The notes under the pieces are model-generated. The model was not told the origin of the DNA. It was given only the letters and a program-made list of their open reading frames with translations, and did no database searches. This document shows, piece by piece, positions 7,768-17,664 of a stretch of 64,000 bases of DNA. Numbering within the stretch: the first letter of the stretch is position 1; each line of letters begins with the position of its first letter. The translations under genes were made by a program, and so were the position numbers. Source of the DNA: Paenibacillus_AR mesotrionivorans (GTDB taxonomy: Bacteria > Bacillota > Bacilli > Paenibacillales > NBRC-103111); assembly GCF_046098205.1 (NCBI RefSeq), contig NZ_JBJURJ010000008.1, positions 1 to 64,000 of the forward strand, in the 5' to 3' direction.

Positions 7768-9744
7768 CTACAGCTTATTGAAAATTCGGTACATAATCAC
7801 TGCGGTTTCTGCGCGGGTTGCCTGGTCCAGAGGAGCCAAGGCTTCTCCCTTGCCGGCTACAATCCCGGCTTTGACCATAGCCGCAATACTTTCCTTGGCA
7901 TATGCAGCCACATCCGCGCTGTCGTGGAAGGAGTCAAGCTCCGCGGCGCCGCCGGATTTGCCGATTACCTCCGCCAACTGAAGTGCTCTGGCGCTCAGCA
8001 CCATCAGCTCCTGCCGGGTAATGGAATCCCGAGGATGGAACGAATTTCCGTCTGCACCATTGCTGATTCCCAGCTGTTTGGCAATGCCCAGGGCTTCATA
8101 ATAATAGTCGGAAGGGCTAGTATCACTGAAATTGCCGGTGAAATCGGTGTTCAGTCCCAAGGTGCGGACCAAGAGAACTAGGAAATCCGCTCTGGTAATG
8201 GGTGCCGCAGGGGAAAATTCCGATTCCGAGCTGCCCTCTATAATGCCCTTGGAGGCCAATACACCGATAGCCTGCTCCGCCCACTTATAGTCCACGCTGT
8301 CGGCGAAGCTTTTCACTACATACGTCAAAGCAAATTGACCGGATGGGGCTGCGGTAAAGGTGACCATACCCGTACCCGCATCATATTTGGTATTGGGGAT
8401 TTTACGGAGATTGCCTTCCTCATCCGCATATTGGATGACCAGATGCTCCGGGTTTTCTCCAGCTTTAGGCTGGTATGGAATGGAAATCTTGACCCGTGCT
8501 GCTTGTTGTCCGGGGTCAATAGCTTTTCCTCCCGCCTTCAGCACCAACTCCAGTACCGGCCGGTCACCTGCTGCAGCTTTTAGAGCAGGATCTGTTATCC
8601 CAGATGGGCCGATGGCTCCCATTACAAGGGAAACCGAGGAACTTCCACCCGCCTGCTGCGGTTGAAGCAAATTGCCGGCCAGCTCAACCGCTCCCACGGG
8701 TGTGGTCACCTTCATCACCTGGCTGGCATTGCTGCCGGTTACGGCACTTGCCGGAAGCACCGGCTCATAAGCCTTGGCTCCCGCTACCTCACCGATTACG
8801 ATCTCAACCCTCTTGATGCCATTGCTGTCCGCCGTTGCCTTGGCAAATGCGCTGCTGATGGCATCCGGGGTAATCTCCGCTTTAGCAGTGGTGCCGTCAA
8901 GGACAGCAGCTGCCTTAATCGCTGCGGCTCCACTCGGCGAAGCTGCTGGAGTGGCGGCAGGTGTTGCCGTTGGTGTTGGCCCACCCGAGGACGGCTCAGA
9001 TTCCCCCTCCGAATCAGACGTTGGTGTCGACGTTGCCGTCGGTGTTGCCGTTGGTGTTACCGTCGATGTCGGTGTCGGCGTTGCCGTTGGTGTCGGCGTC
9101 GGTGTTGGCGTCGGTGTTGGCGTCGGTGTTGGCGTCGGTGTTGGCGTTGCTGTCGGTGTCGGCGTTGCACCGCTGACAATCAGCTTCAGCTCCACTTTCT
9201 GCGCGGTCCCGTTCACCACGCCGGACACGGTGAATTCACCTGGCGTTTCCGTTCCCGGTACATCCGGCCATTGTACGCCGACCTCCCGGTTGGCACCGCT
9301 GTCGAACACCGCAATGGCGGTGCTGGGCAGCACAGCGCGGGCCCCTTTTGCCACTGTAACGGCCTTCATTGCCTTAAAGCCGGTGATTGTCTCCTCCTTT
9401 TCAATACTGAAATCCTGGAGCATCACCTTCGCTGCCCCCGGGGTGCTGACGTAACCGGCATAATCGCCTTTGGGCAGCAGCGTGGAAAAACGCACCTCTC
9501 CGCCCGCTGCTATTCCCTGATCCATATAAGCGATGGACCGGGTTTGCTTCTGCATCACCACAATGGACACTTGCGAGTTGCCTGCCGCGCCTTTTACAAA
9601 GAATGATGCCAGATTCTGCTCCACGGACTGGCTGACCGTTACCTGCAATTCCGCAGCCTGCCCTATTCCTCCATTGGCAAAGACCATTGCCATAACCAGC
9701 AATGCTGCAAAAGCCCGCATGAGTTGTTGCCCTGTTTTCTTCAT
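7768..9744 (-). CDS. SLH-domain surface protein with Thr-Pro linker
   Basis: Order of parts: signal peptide (residues 1-31, ending GIGQAAE), an N-terminal beta module (32-115), an Ig-like domain (about 118-192, VQWPDVPGTETPGEFTVSG), a Thr-Pro-rich linker (about 194-262), a mid domain (about 280-475) and three SLH repeats to the end (AEQAIGVLASKGIIEGSSES; ALGIAKQLGISNGADGNSFH; AAMVKAGIVAGKGEALAPLD). SLH repeats hold proteins to pyruvylated wall polymer. There is no catalytic domain. It is the third gene behind a pectin methylesterase and a pectate lyase, 36 bp after the lyase stop, so it may present or anchor those enzymes; this role is inferred from position only. Confidence 0.9.
   Translation of the reverse strand: MKKTGQQLMRAFAALLVMAMVFANGGIGQAAELQVTVSQSVEQNLASFFVKGAAGNSQVSIVVMQKQTRSIAYMDQGIAAGGEVRFSTLLPKGDYAGYVSTPGAAKVMLQDFSIEKEETITGFKAMKAVTVAKGARAVLPSTAIAVFDSGANREVGVQWPDVPGTETPGEFTVSGVVNGTAQKVELKLIVSGATPTPTATPTPTPTPTPTPTPTPTPTPTATPTPTSTVTPTATPTATSTPTSDSEGESEPSSGGPTPTATPAATPAASPSGAAAIKAAAVLDGTTAKAEITPDAISSAFAKATADSNGIKRVEIVIGEVAGAKAYEPVLPASAVTGSNASQVMKVTTPVGAVELAGNLLQPQQAGGSSSVSLVMGAIGPSGITDPALKAAAGDRPVLELVLKAGGKAIDPGQQAARVKISIPYQPKAGENPEHLVIQYADEEGNLRKIPNTKYDAGTGMVTFTAAPSGQFALTYVVKSFADSVDYKWAEQAIGVLASKGIIEGSSESEFSPAAPITRADFLVLLVRTLGLNTDFTGNFSDTSPSDYYYEALGIAKQLGISNGADGNSFHPRDSITRQELMVLSARALQLAEVIGKSGGAAELDSFHDSADVAAYAKESIAAMVKAGIVAGKGEALAPLDQATRAETAVIMYRIFNKL
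9020..9175. repeat. In-frame Thr-Pro-coding microrepeat
   Basis: Short GTTGGTGTCGGC-like units, nearly perfect 6-bp and 12-bp repeats, encode the Thr-Pro/Thr-Ala linker of the SLH protein. Such a tract can change length by slippage, varying the distance between the wall anchor and the outer domains. Confidence 0.8.
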
Positions 9745-9780
9745 ACGCCCTCTCCTGTCCTAAAAAACTTGGTCCCTGCT

Positions 9781-12369
9781 CTATTCCACAACAGCTACAT
9801 TGGATATGACATCCGCTGCCGCATTCACGTTACTCACAACAAAGGCCTTTACCTTCAGCCCCTCCAGATTCAGCGGGGTACTGAAGCCCGCTTTGACGGT
9901 TTTGGTCTGATCCAGCCCAAATTTGGATTTGACATAGGTGGTGCCCAAGACTTCATCATTGGCACCGTACAGTTGAATGGCTATGGCTGCTTCCTCCAGA
10001 GCAACAGAGTGATTCTTGACAGTCACCGAAGCGACAGCCGTTAAGCCCGGAGTCAAACTCTCCACCGGTTCACCCCAAGCATCCGTAAGCTTCAGCCCCA
10101 GAACGGTGAAGGAGTCTGACAGCCTAATATTGCTGAACTTTGCCGTGTTGTAGTACACATCCCCATTTTGCGGCTGGGTCGCATCGACTGCAAATCCGAT
10201 CAATGCTTCTTTACCCATAGGGAAGGATTTTTTGGCAAGCTCCTTCCAGGCTGCACCATCGTAGGAGGTGTATGCAATGATACTATCGTCCACTCTTTCA
10301 ATTTTGAGCCAAATGGGCATGGTGTTATCCGTCAAAGCCGGCAGCCGGTCCTGAGGATAGTCGGTGGTTCCCAGGGTCAACGCATCTGTGCCTTGCTTCA
10401 TTCTCGAGGAGAAAAAGGTGGCATAAAAGGTGTCGTCCTTGTCGCCATTGCCGTTCTCATCCCGGTCCGCCTTGATAATGGAGGTGCTGATCATCGCTAA
10501 CGGGGCATCCGGCTCCAGATTTTCCCGGATCATCAGACCCGATATGGCATTATTGTCCAACAAGGCAATGGAATCCAGCTTAGCCGTCAAGGCGGCATTG
10601 CCGGTAATGGGCTGATACACATAGTGGAAGCTGTCCGCCTTGCCCCCAATCTTGCCGGATCCCTTCACAGTTAACACTCCAGAAGCTTCCAGACTGCCGC
10701 TGCCGTTAACCGGTGTAGTGCCGATATCTGCCGTTAACCAGGGAGCTTCCACCTGGGGTCCGTTCACGTGCACCGGCATGGAGGTGGACTGGCCTGCATT
10801 TCCTTTGGTGTCATAGGCCCGGGCGGATATAAAGTATGTTCCCGGCTCCAAATTATCCAGGGTAAAGCTATAGGGCGCTTCCGCATCTTCTCCCACAAGC
10901 ACATCGTTGCTGAAGAACTGCACCTTGGCTATGCCGTCGGCATCAGAAGCCTCCGCAACCATTTGCATAGAGCCGCTTTTTTCATAAAGTCCGTTATAAG
11001 TGGGGGTGACCAGCTTCACAATGGGATTCTCCGGGGCAAAGGACATGTCAACCAAACTGTTCAGGTACAGCTCCAGATTGCTGTAGCCGCTTGCCGTGAT
11101 GGTTTTTCCATCAGCCGGATTGGTTTTGTCCAGTCCCTTGGTTTCCTCCCAAACATCCGGCATCCCGTCATGATCCGTGTCTAACGGAGCTTCTGCCGAT
11201 TTCAGCTCGGGATACCCGCCGACCTCGAATTCCCGGTTAATAATTCGTCCGGTTCCGTTGCGGACATCCTCCACCAGCCGGGCATCCACCGCATCTCTCC
11301 GGGGCAGAACGGCTCCGGCTCTGGCCAGCACCGCCTGATAAGCAGCTTGGGCATCCTCAATGGTTACATTCGTATAACCAACGTTTTGGAACGGGGTTTT
11401 GGACATCACAGTGGTTGAAATCCGGTCCTGAATGCCCTTGTTATTGTCCGCCGTTACCTCCGGACTGCCGAACATATAATTGCCGTTGACATAAAACTCC
11501 CCGTCGCCGGGATTGATTACCCGCTCTCTAACTGAACGGAGTGTGGACGGGCCGGGTTTGTAGTAATTGTTGATCACATTGGAGAGCAGAGTGGTCATGC
11601 CGCCGTAGGTGTTGTTAAAGCCCCAGTTGTAAATGACATTGTTAGACATGGTAATACTGCCCGGTGTGGCGCCGTTGCCGATTCTGGGCATCCGACTGGT
11701 ATGAGTGGTCATCAGATTATGGTGGTAGGTAGTGTCCTTGCCGCCCCAGATGCCTCCATAGCCGTGTCTGCCCTTCACATGGCCGGATAAGGTAAGACTT
11801 TCGTTGATAATGCTCCACTGCACGGTCACATTGTCATTTTCATAAAAAGACATGGATTCATCTGTTGACCAGCCTGCCGAGATATGGTCCAGCATCAGGT
11901 ACTTGGAGCCGCGCCCGCCAATGGCATCCGGCTCGCTGGAGATATTAGCCGAGCCGGGACGGAATCTCAGATACCGGATAATGATGTTGGAGGAATTGCT
12001 GATATCCGTATTAAAGCCGGCGATGCATATACCGTCACCCGGCGCCGTCTGGCCGGCGATTGTAATGTTCTTCCGGCTGTTGATGCTCAAGGCGCTGGAC
12101 AACTGAATGGTTCCCGATACACGGAACACCACCATCCGGTTGTCACCGCTGACCGCATCCCGCAGGGAGCCGGGACCGGAGTCCTTCAGATTCGTCACTT
12201 CATAGACATCATAACCGCGGCCGCCGCTGGCATACATGCCTCCGCCCTCGGCTCCGGGAAAGGCCGGAATCGTAGCCGGCGCATCCGCTGCCTGGACCGG
12301 CAGAGCCCCCGCCAGAAACGAACTGCTTAACAGAGCGCCCATCATAGCTGATAAGATTTTTTTTCGCAT
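9781..12369 (-). CDS. Secreted multidomain pectate lyase (PL1)
   Basis: A signal peptide (1-27, ending LPVQAAD) leads into a PL1 right-handed beta-helix starting FPGAEGGGMYASGGRG. It has LMLDHISAGWSTDE in the calcium-site region and HTSRMPRIGNG carrying the catalytic arginine region. After the helix comes an Asp-rich loop (DTDHDGMPDVWEETKGL, near residue 395), an Ig-like domain (about 450-540), a beta-sandwich module (about 543-750) and a final module (about 755-862). The last two resemble parts of the upstream pectin methylesterase. The start ATG is preceded by AGGAGGAAC. It lies 22 bp after the methylesterase stop and 36 bp before the SLH gene, so all three are one transcript. It cleaves de-esterified polygalacturonate. 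Confidence 0.9.
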   Translation of the reverse strand: MRKKILSAMMGALLSSSFLAGALPVQAADAPATIPAFPGAEGGGMYASGGRGYDVYEVTNLKDSGPGSLRDAVSGDNRMVVFRVSGTIQLSSALSINSRKNITIAGQTAPGDGICIAGFNTDISNSSNIIIRYLRFRPGSANISSEPDAIGGRGSKYLMLDHISAGWSTDESMSFYENDNVTVQWSIINESLTLSGHVKGRHGYGGIWGGKDTTYHHNLMTTHTSRMPRIGNGATPGSITMSNNVIYNWGFNNTYGGMTTLLSNVINNYYKPGPSTLRSVRERVINPGDGEFYVNGNYMFGSPEVTADNNKGIQDRISTTVMSKTPFQNVGYTNVTIEDAQAAYQAVLARAGAVLPRRDAVDARLVEDVRNGTGRIINREFEVGGYPELKSAEAPLDTDHDGMPDVWEETKGLDKTNPADGKTITASGYSNLELYLNSLVDMSFAPENPIVKLVTPTYNGLYEKSGSMQMVAEASDADGIAKVQFFSNDVLVGEDAEAPYSFTLDNLEPGTYFISARAYDTKGNAGQSTSMPVHVNGPQVEAPWLTADIGTTPVNGSGSLEASGVLTVKGSGKIGGKADSFHYVYQPITGNAALTAKLDSIALLDNNAISGLMIRENLEPDAPLAMISTSIIKADRDENGNGDKDDTFYATFFSSRMKQGTDALTLGTTDYPQDRLPALTDNTMPIWLKIERVDDSIIAYTSYDGAAWKELAKKSFPMGKEALIGFAVDATQPQNGDVYYNTAKFSNIRLSDSFTVLGLKLTDAWGEPVESLTPGLTAVASVTVKNHSVALEEAAIAIQLYGANDEVLGTTYVKSKFGLDQTKTVKAGFSTPLNLEGLKVKAFVVSNVNAAADVISNVAVVE

Positions 12370-12391
12370 AAGGTTCCTCCTGGAATATGCC

Positions 12392-15300
12392 TTACTTCAG
12401 TACAAAAACATCGGATATGGGATGTGCAGCCGACAGGTTATCCCAGACATAGGCTTTGACTGTATATCCGGCCACTTCCCCGGGCAGCCTCAGCTTGGCA
12501 TAAAGGGTGTCGGACACTCCATTGGCCAGGGTTTCGGCGCTGAATATCATTTTCACCAAATTGTTGTGCTCATCGTAAAGACCGATCACCAGCACAATGT
12601 CCTGCGCGGAGGCAATATAGTTTTCCACAGCTGCCTTCACCACAAGCTCCTCTCCCGCCGCCAGCCCGGTTGCCGCTTGGCCGTCTGCCAGATAGAAGCC
12701 GATTTGTGCTGCCTTGTAGGTGTATGTCACGGTATACTTTACACTCGACACGTTGCCGTAGGTGTCCACTGCCTTAATCACAATTTCATTCACACCCTCA
12801 TTCAAAATCAGGGTTGTGCTGAAGGTTCCATTCGCCGGTATGGTGAGGCTGCTGTCAATGCCATTGGGCTTCACGATGCTTCCGTTATTGGTAATGGTCA
12901 GTGTGCTGTCCTTGTCTACCGAACCTCTGAGCGGCACCAAGGCGCTGAATACCTGGCTTGCAGGCGCAGCCGATGTCATGGTGATAACAGGAGGCATGAC
13001 GGCAGCAGCGGATGGGACGACACTCACAATCTCCGAAGCAACACCCTCCCCGCTGGCATTGCTGGCGGTCACCGCGAAGTAGTAGGTTTTTCCGTTTTCC
13101 AAACCGGAAATCATCGCCTGATACACAGAGCCGCTGACCGTTTGCGCATCCGTAAACGGGCCGTTTGCGCTGTTGCTTTGCTTCACGGTATACGAGGTGG
13201 CCGTGTAGAGCGGAGCCCAGGAGATCAGCGCGCTTTTATCATAGGGTTTGGAAGCTACATTCTTGGGCGCAACCGGCTGGCCTGCATTGGAATCGAACAC
13301 AACCGTACCGTCCGCCATCACAATCCGGACATCCTCGAAGCTGGCGGTCATGGAGGAAGAGGCGTTGCCGGAGCTTACCATAAGACCTGCATAAAGCTCC
13401 TTGGGATTCCCGTTGGCGTCAAGCCCCAGATCCGTGGCCGTGGCTGTGGTAATGGACAAGGTCTCTGAGCTTACCGGATTCTCCGGTATGGGATTGGCGC
13501 TGAGAATGGAGACGATTTTGTCGCCGGTTTTGGTGATTTTCAAATAGGCTGTCCCGCCTAACGGCATCGTGGTGTTGGAGCCGTTGGAGGACCCGGTATA
13601 ACGGAACATTTTTCTGCCGCCTGTGTTGGTTGCGGCCTGGGTATAGTGATAGCTGCTGGGGTCAAGGCTCTCCCGGATGGTTAAGGCCATATGCCCGAAC
13701 AGACCGCTGTTGTAGGTAGCTTTGGCGCTGATGGAATAATCCCCCGCCAGCTTGACCGCCTTCATGTAGATTTGATCCCGTCCGTTGGCTGCTTTGTTAA
13801 TGCCTGTTCCGGAGCCGGTAAGAGTGAACACATTGGAATCGTCATTAAAGCTGGAGTAGCCGGCTGTCTTCGGATTGTCAATGTCCATTCCGGTGAAATC
13901 CGCAGGGGTGAACTTCAATGAACCTTGTTCTCCGGTTGGAATAACCGTTACCATGTTAGAAGCAGCACTCTCTCCGTATATGTTGGAAGCGGTGACGACG
14001 AATTGATACGCAGTTCCGTTCATCAGATTGGAGTAGGTGTATGAGGTTACCGTGGGCGTGGAAACGCCGTACACCAGGTCGAAGACTGTACTGCCTGCTT
14101 TCATCCCTTTTACGGTGTAGTAGGTAGCGCCCGTTACCGTGTTCCAATTAATGGTAGCGCTGCTGTCACCGGGCGTAGCCGTAATCACCGGAGCAGCTGG
14201 AATGCCTTGAAGCGCAGCAGTAGCAGCATGTACCGTAGAGCTTGCGGCTGTATTGCCCGCTGTATTGACGGCGGTCACCTGGAAGCTGTACGTGGTGCCA
14301 GGAGCCAGATTGCCTGCAGTATAAGCTGTGTCAGTGGTGATGCCGACCTTCTGTCCGTCCTGGTACACGGCGTACATTACGGACCCGATACTGGATTGGG
14401 CTGGCTGCCAGTTGAGCGCAGCCTGATTTTGACCCGTTACGATGTCCGGGTTTAATACAGGGGCCGTTACGTTACCTTCGGTATAATAAACCGGTATCCA
14501 GTCGCTGCCGAAATATTGCCGCACATCCGTAACCGCCGCTTCCCCGCTAAGGAGATAGCTGCTTCTGGCCGAGGTATCCGCCGGGGCGCCGTTATAGGTA
14601 GTGTTGTATTCAAAGAAACGTGCGTTTTCCGGCGTATTGCCGCTCATTCCCGCCCAACCCTGGGGTACGATCACGGAAGGCTCCTGGAGCTTGGAGTCCA
14701 GGAATTTGGCTCCGGCATTGGTTCTCCACGGCCGACCGAAGAAGCCCTGGGCCTTAAAGCTGCCGTGGCTGGTTCCCGTGATGGTGCTGTCCCTAAACAG
14801 GTATCCCATGCGAGAAGGATCGGTGCTTGCCGCTGTAATGTACCCCGACGAATCCTGGTCACTGTACCCGGCGAAATTCAGAATGCAGTTATCGAACACC
14901 ACGTTGCCGTCGCCGAAAATGTAGTCTGTGTTGCCTTCAATAAAGCTATCCTTGAAGTAGATGCGGACAGCTCCCGTATACAAGGTATCCTGATTGGACA
15001 AGAATTTGCTCTTGTAGAACTCGGCGCGGTCGGCTTCAATGGCCATAGCGGCCGCTCTCTCCGTCGCTCCTCTTGAGGTGGCGTCCAAGGCCATGGTTCT
15101 GACTGTGGTATTGGTGGGGGAAACCGGGTCTACCTGAACGCCGTCATCGATCTCCTCCTGGGTGATGTACTTGTTGAAGGAGTTTTCGAATACGATATTT
15201 TCCGCCCGAAAACCAGTCGCCTTGGAAGTGAGATAAACGGTAGGGCCCCACTTTTCCACGCCGCTCTTCAGGAACTTATCGAAGGCGTGATCCTCGCTGT

Positions 15301-17062
15301 AATAACCTTTATTGGCGCTGTAATATACGTAACCCACGCCGTAATACCAGGTGATTTTCACTTCCCCTTGCTGCGGTGCGGCATTCACCAGGCTGATGTA
15401 GGGGGTTTCAATTTTAAGCTGGGCCCGGTACACGCCTGGGGTGATATGGATGGTAATCCGCTCCTGCTCGCTTTGGGGATTCATCCGGGCAGCGGATGCG
15501 AGAGCCTCTTTTACCGTGGAGAAGTTATTTTCCTTGGAGGAGTCGCCCACATACAAATCCTGAACCAGAGGCAGCGCCGGCAGCGGTGTTGACGTGGAGA
15601 ACTTGATGTCCTTTATGGCGTTGCTTCCGTTGACCACCACATGGCCTACCGTGGTGTACGCCGGATCAGAGGTAACCGCCTTCACTGCATAAGCTCCGTC
15701 CCGGAGGTTGGCGGAATACGCTCCATTTAGGGCTGTACCGGAATAAACATACCCATCCTCCACATGAGAAAATGCAATGCTGGAAACGGTTACGGAAGCT
15801 GGCAGCCCTACAAAAGCGCCGGTTGCTGTGTAAATTGGTTTCTTGGTAACAGTAATATCCTGCGTGGTGTTTGCGGTGATCTGGACTTGGCTTACGCCTG
15901 TGAGATCATAATCATTTACACCGGATATGGTCAGATTGTACGGGATGCCTGATCTCACATCTGCGGAATAGGTCATGGTCAGCTTATCTACCGCCGCTTC
16001 AACCGCCGGGGCAAGACTGTCTGCCGGAGGTGTCAAAATCACCTTCAAATTGCTGAGATCATAACCGCTATCAAAGCCTGACACAGGCCCGCTGACCTTG
16101 GCCATGGAAATCTTGGCCACATCCAGGGTGATGCCTCCGATTCCAACGGGGATATCCGCCAGAGCGGTCACCACGGTTTTGGACTGGTCGGAGATGGAAT
16201 AGTCGGAGCTCACGTTCAGCAGGGCAGCGGTGTAGGTGTACCCCGCAGGCAATGTCACATCAAAGGTGCCGTCCGGGTTCAGAGTGGCAGTATGGATACC
16301 GGCCGTTTGTTGATTCTGGAAAACCAGCTCATGCTCTGTAAGCGCATACCCATTCAGGTTTAATAAACCGTTGACGTTTACGCCGGGAGTACGGGTGATC
16401 CGGGCCACATTAGGCTTATAGCTTCCGGTATTGGTGAAATAAATCTTCAGCGAGCCTGTTTCCTCAGCCGGAAACGTAAATATTTCCCCGTTGCCCAAAA
16501 CAATATCGCTATTTTTCAAAATCGTTTTCCCAGTCCCAGCGCTGGTTAATGCGAAATTGACAAGAGGTTTTTCTGAACCTGAGGTATTGGTAGAAAACCC
16601 GTAAAGGGTGATGATATCCCCTGCCTGTACATTGTCAATGCGGATGTAGCGGGCTGTATCGTCACCTGCACCCGCGGAATAAATGCTCCCCGCATTCGTA
16701 TAACCATCCGGGAAACTTTTGACAGTGGGATTCTTGGTCGGATCATATGATAAAGGACCTTTGTAATAGAGCCGGTGGTAATTTCCCGGTGTCACCACCG
16801 TCAGATCACCGAAGGTAGTGTTTACCTTAAACCATCCGGATTGAACATTGGCGGTTAACCCGTTAAGTGTGCCCAACGTAATATGATTGGTATAATTGCT
16901 GCCCGCCGCTTCCACACCGCCAAAATCCCACACATCCGTTTTTCTGCTGTTAGTTGTGTCTCCCGCTGCCCATACGGCGGTACTCCCTGGGCTGACCACT
17001 GAAGCAGCCAGCAATACCAGCACCAGCATTTTGCATATAAGCGATTTGGACCGTTTGTACAT
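12392..17062 (-). CDS. Giant secreted pectin methylesterase (CE8) with FN3 modules
   Basis: About 1556 residues; bacterial CE8 enzymes are usually 350-450. Parts: signal peptide (about 1-32), an N-terminal carbohydrate-binding-like region, three prealbumin-like beta repeats, the CE8 catalytic domain (about 505-870) with SNQDTLYTG, DYIFGDGNVVFDNC and FFGRPWR carrying the conserved Gln, Asp pair and Arg, two FN3 domains, a beta-sandwich module, a third FN3, an Ig-like domain and a C-terminal module. The start is ATG at 17062 behind GGGGAGA. It removes methyl esters from pectin so that the downstream PL1 lyase can cut. It is the first gene of the three-gene surface operon. Confidence 0.9.
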   Translation of the reverse strand: MYKRSKSLICKMLVLVLLAASVVSPGSTAVWAAGDTTNSRKTDVWDFGGVEAAGSNYTNHITLGTLNGLTANVQSGWFKVNTTFGDLTVVTPGNYHRLYYKGPLSYDPTKNPTVKSFPDGYTNAGSIYSAGAGDDTARYIRIDNVQAGDIITLYGFSTNTSGSEKPLVNFALTSAGTGKTILKNSDIVLGNGEIFTFPAEETGSLKIYFTNTGSYKPNVARITRTPGVNVNGLLNLNGYALTEHELVFQNQQTAGIHTATLNPDGTFDVTLPAGYTYTAALLNVSSDYSISDQSKTVVTALADIPVGIGGITLDVAKISMAKVSGPVSGFDSGYDLSNLKVILTPPADSLAPAVEAAVDKLTMTYSADVRSGIPYNLTISGVNDYDLTGVSQVQITANTTQDITVTKKPIYTATGAFVGLPASVTVSSIAFSHVEDGYVYSGTALNGAYSANLRDGAYAVKAVTSDPAYTTVGHVVVNGSNAIKDIKFSTSTPLPALPLVQDLYVGDSSKENNFSTVKEALASAARMNPQSEQERITIHITPGVYRAQLKIETPYISLVNAAPQQGEVKITWYYGVGYVYYSANKGYYSEDHAFDKFLKSGVEKWGPTVYLTSKATGFRAENIVFENSFNKYITQEEIDDGVQVDPVSPTNTTVRTMALDATSRGATERAAAMAIEADRAEFYKSKFLSNQDTLYTGAVRIYFKDSFIEGNTDYIFGDGNVVFDNCILNFAGYSDQDSSGYITAASTDPSRMGYLFRDSTITGTSHGSFKAQGFFGRPWRTNAGAKFLDSKLQEPSVIVPQGWAGMSGNTPENARFFEYNTTYNGAPADTSARSSYLLSGEAAVTDVRQYFGSDWIPVYYTEGNVTAPVLNPDIVTGQNQAALNWQPAQSSIGSVMYAVYQDGQKVGITTDTAYTAGNLAPGTTYSFQVTAVNTAGNTAASSTVHAATAALQGIPAAPVITATPGDSSATINWNTVTGATYYTVKGMKAGSTVFDLVYGVSTPTVTSYTYSNLMNGTAYQFVVTASNIYGESAASNMVTVIPTGEQGSLKFTPADFTGMDIDNPKTAGYSSFNDDSNVFTLTGSGTGINKAANGRDQIYMKAVKLAGDYSISAKATYNSGLFGHMALTIRESLDPSSYHYTQAATNTGGRKMFRYTGSSNGSNTTMPLGGTAYLKITKTGDKIVSILSANPIPENPVSSETLSITTATATDLGLDANGNPKELYAGLMVSSGNASSSMTASFEDVRIVMADGTVVFDSNAGQPVAPKNVASKPYDKSALISWAPLYTATSYTVKQSNSANGPFTDAQTVSGSVYQAMISGLENGKTYYFAVTASNASGEGVASEIVSVVPSAAAVMPPVITMTSAAPASQVFSALVPLRGSVDKDSTLTITNNGSIVKPNGIDSSLTIPANGTFSTTLILNEGVNEIVIKAVDTYGNVSSVKYTVTYTYKAAQIGFYLADGQAATGLAAGEELVVKAAVENYIASAQDIVLVIGLYDEHNNLVKMIFSAETLANGVSDTLYAKLRLPGEVAGYTVKAYVWDNLSAAHPISDVFVLK

Positions 17063-17161
17063 GTGCGTCTCCCCTAACATTAATAAAATCCTTCCGTTGC
17101 CACATCCCCGCCAGCCGAATCCGGGCGTTTTTTTCTTGCTGACTCCGATTATGCCGGTCTT

Positions 17162-17253
17162 GTTAATTTCATTAACCCCCTCCCTGCCCTAGAATCTGGG
17201 ATTTTAATCGTTTTGATTATAATGCGGGACATCCTTCCAGGATATAATCCTGG
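17162..17253 (-). promoter_or_regulatory. Candidate promoter and dyads of the pectin operon
   Basis: On the minus strand a TATAAT hexamer lies at 17221-17216. A perfect dyad, CCAGGAT-ATA-ATCCTGG, covers 17237-17253 where the -35 element would be; the -35 itself is poor, suggesting an activator. A second dyad, GTTAAT-TTC-ATTAAC, lies at 17162-17176 in the leader. The leader would be about 150 bases. Which regulator binds is unknown. Confidence 0.4.
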
Positions 17254-17376
17254 CAACACCTTTGCCCGTTTTGTGCAAGGAGGTTATCTGAAGCATATGG
17301 GTTGCAATTGGTTCGGGGGTGGTGAATTCCATTGCTATGGCCCTCAAACCTGCTGGAGGGACAACCCCTAATCTCG

Positions 17377-17560
17377 TAACGGACCGACGATCCCTTATTT
17401 CGCCCATTTGGGCACTTTTGCACAATTCACGGACACAGGGGACGCTAAATCCAACAAAACACCGCCGATCAGGAGGTTTGGAGCCAAATAACGGCTCTAC
17501 GGTCCGCACAATTGGAAAAGGACCGGGTTTCGAGCAAATAGCGCCTCCTCGATCCGTTAG
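17377..17560. repeat. Intergenic repeat block (AAATAGCG...TCCGTTAG family)
   Basis: Three clear units are present: an inverted one at 17377-17400 and direct ones at 17486-17506 (AAATAACGGCTC...GTCCG) and 17535-17560 (CAAATAGCG...ATCCGTTAG). They match the family at 7.5, 40.2 and 52.7 kb. Nothing gene-like is visible between 17254 and 17665. Confidence 0.65.
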
Positions 17561-17664
17561 CTGCCCCGCATCTCCCACCGACCTTCTCCCCCGCCACCCA
17601 CAGACCTCCCCGGTGTCCCATCTTCCCATCGGTATCCCCCGCCCATCATCAGCTCCCTTCCGCC

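Noticed and set aside
8662..9606. Plus-strand ORFs of 314 and 226 residues, one rich in Gly-Val repeats
   Set aside because: They lie on the opposite strand of the SLH gene. The Gly-Val pattern is just the antisense reading of the Thr-Pro linker repeat, and no ribosome-binding site is present.
12236..13468. A 410-residue plus-strand ORF
   Set aside because: It is antisense to the methylesterase and lyase genes, which have clear domains and signals, and its translation shows no domain-like pattern.
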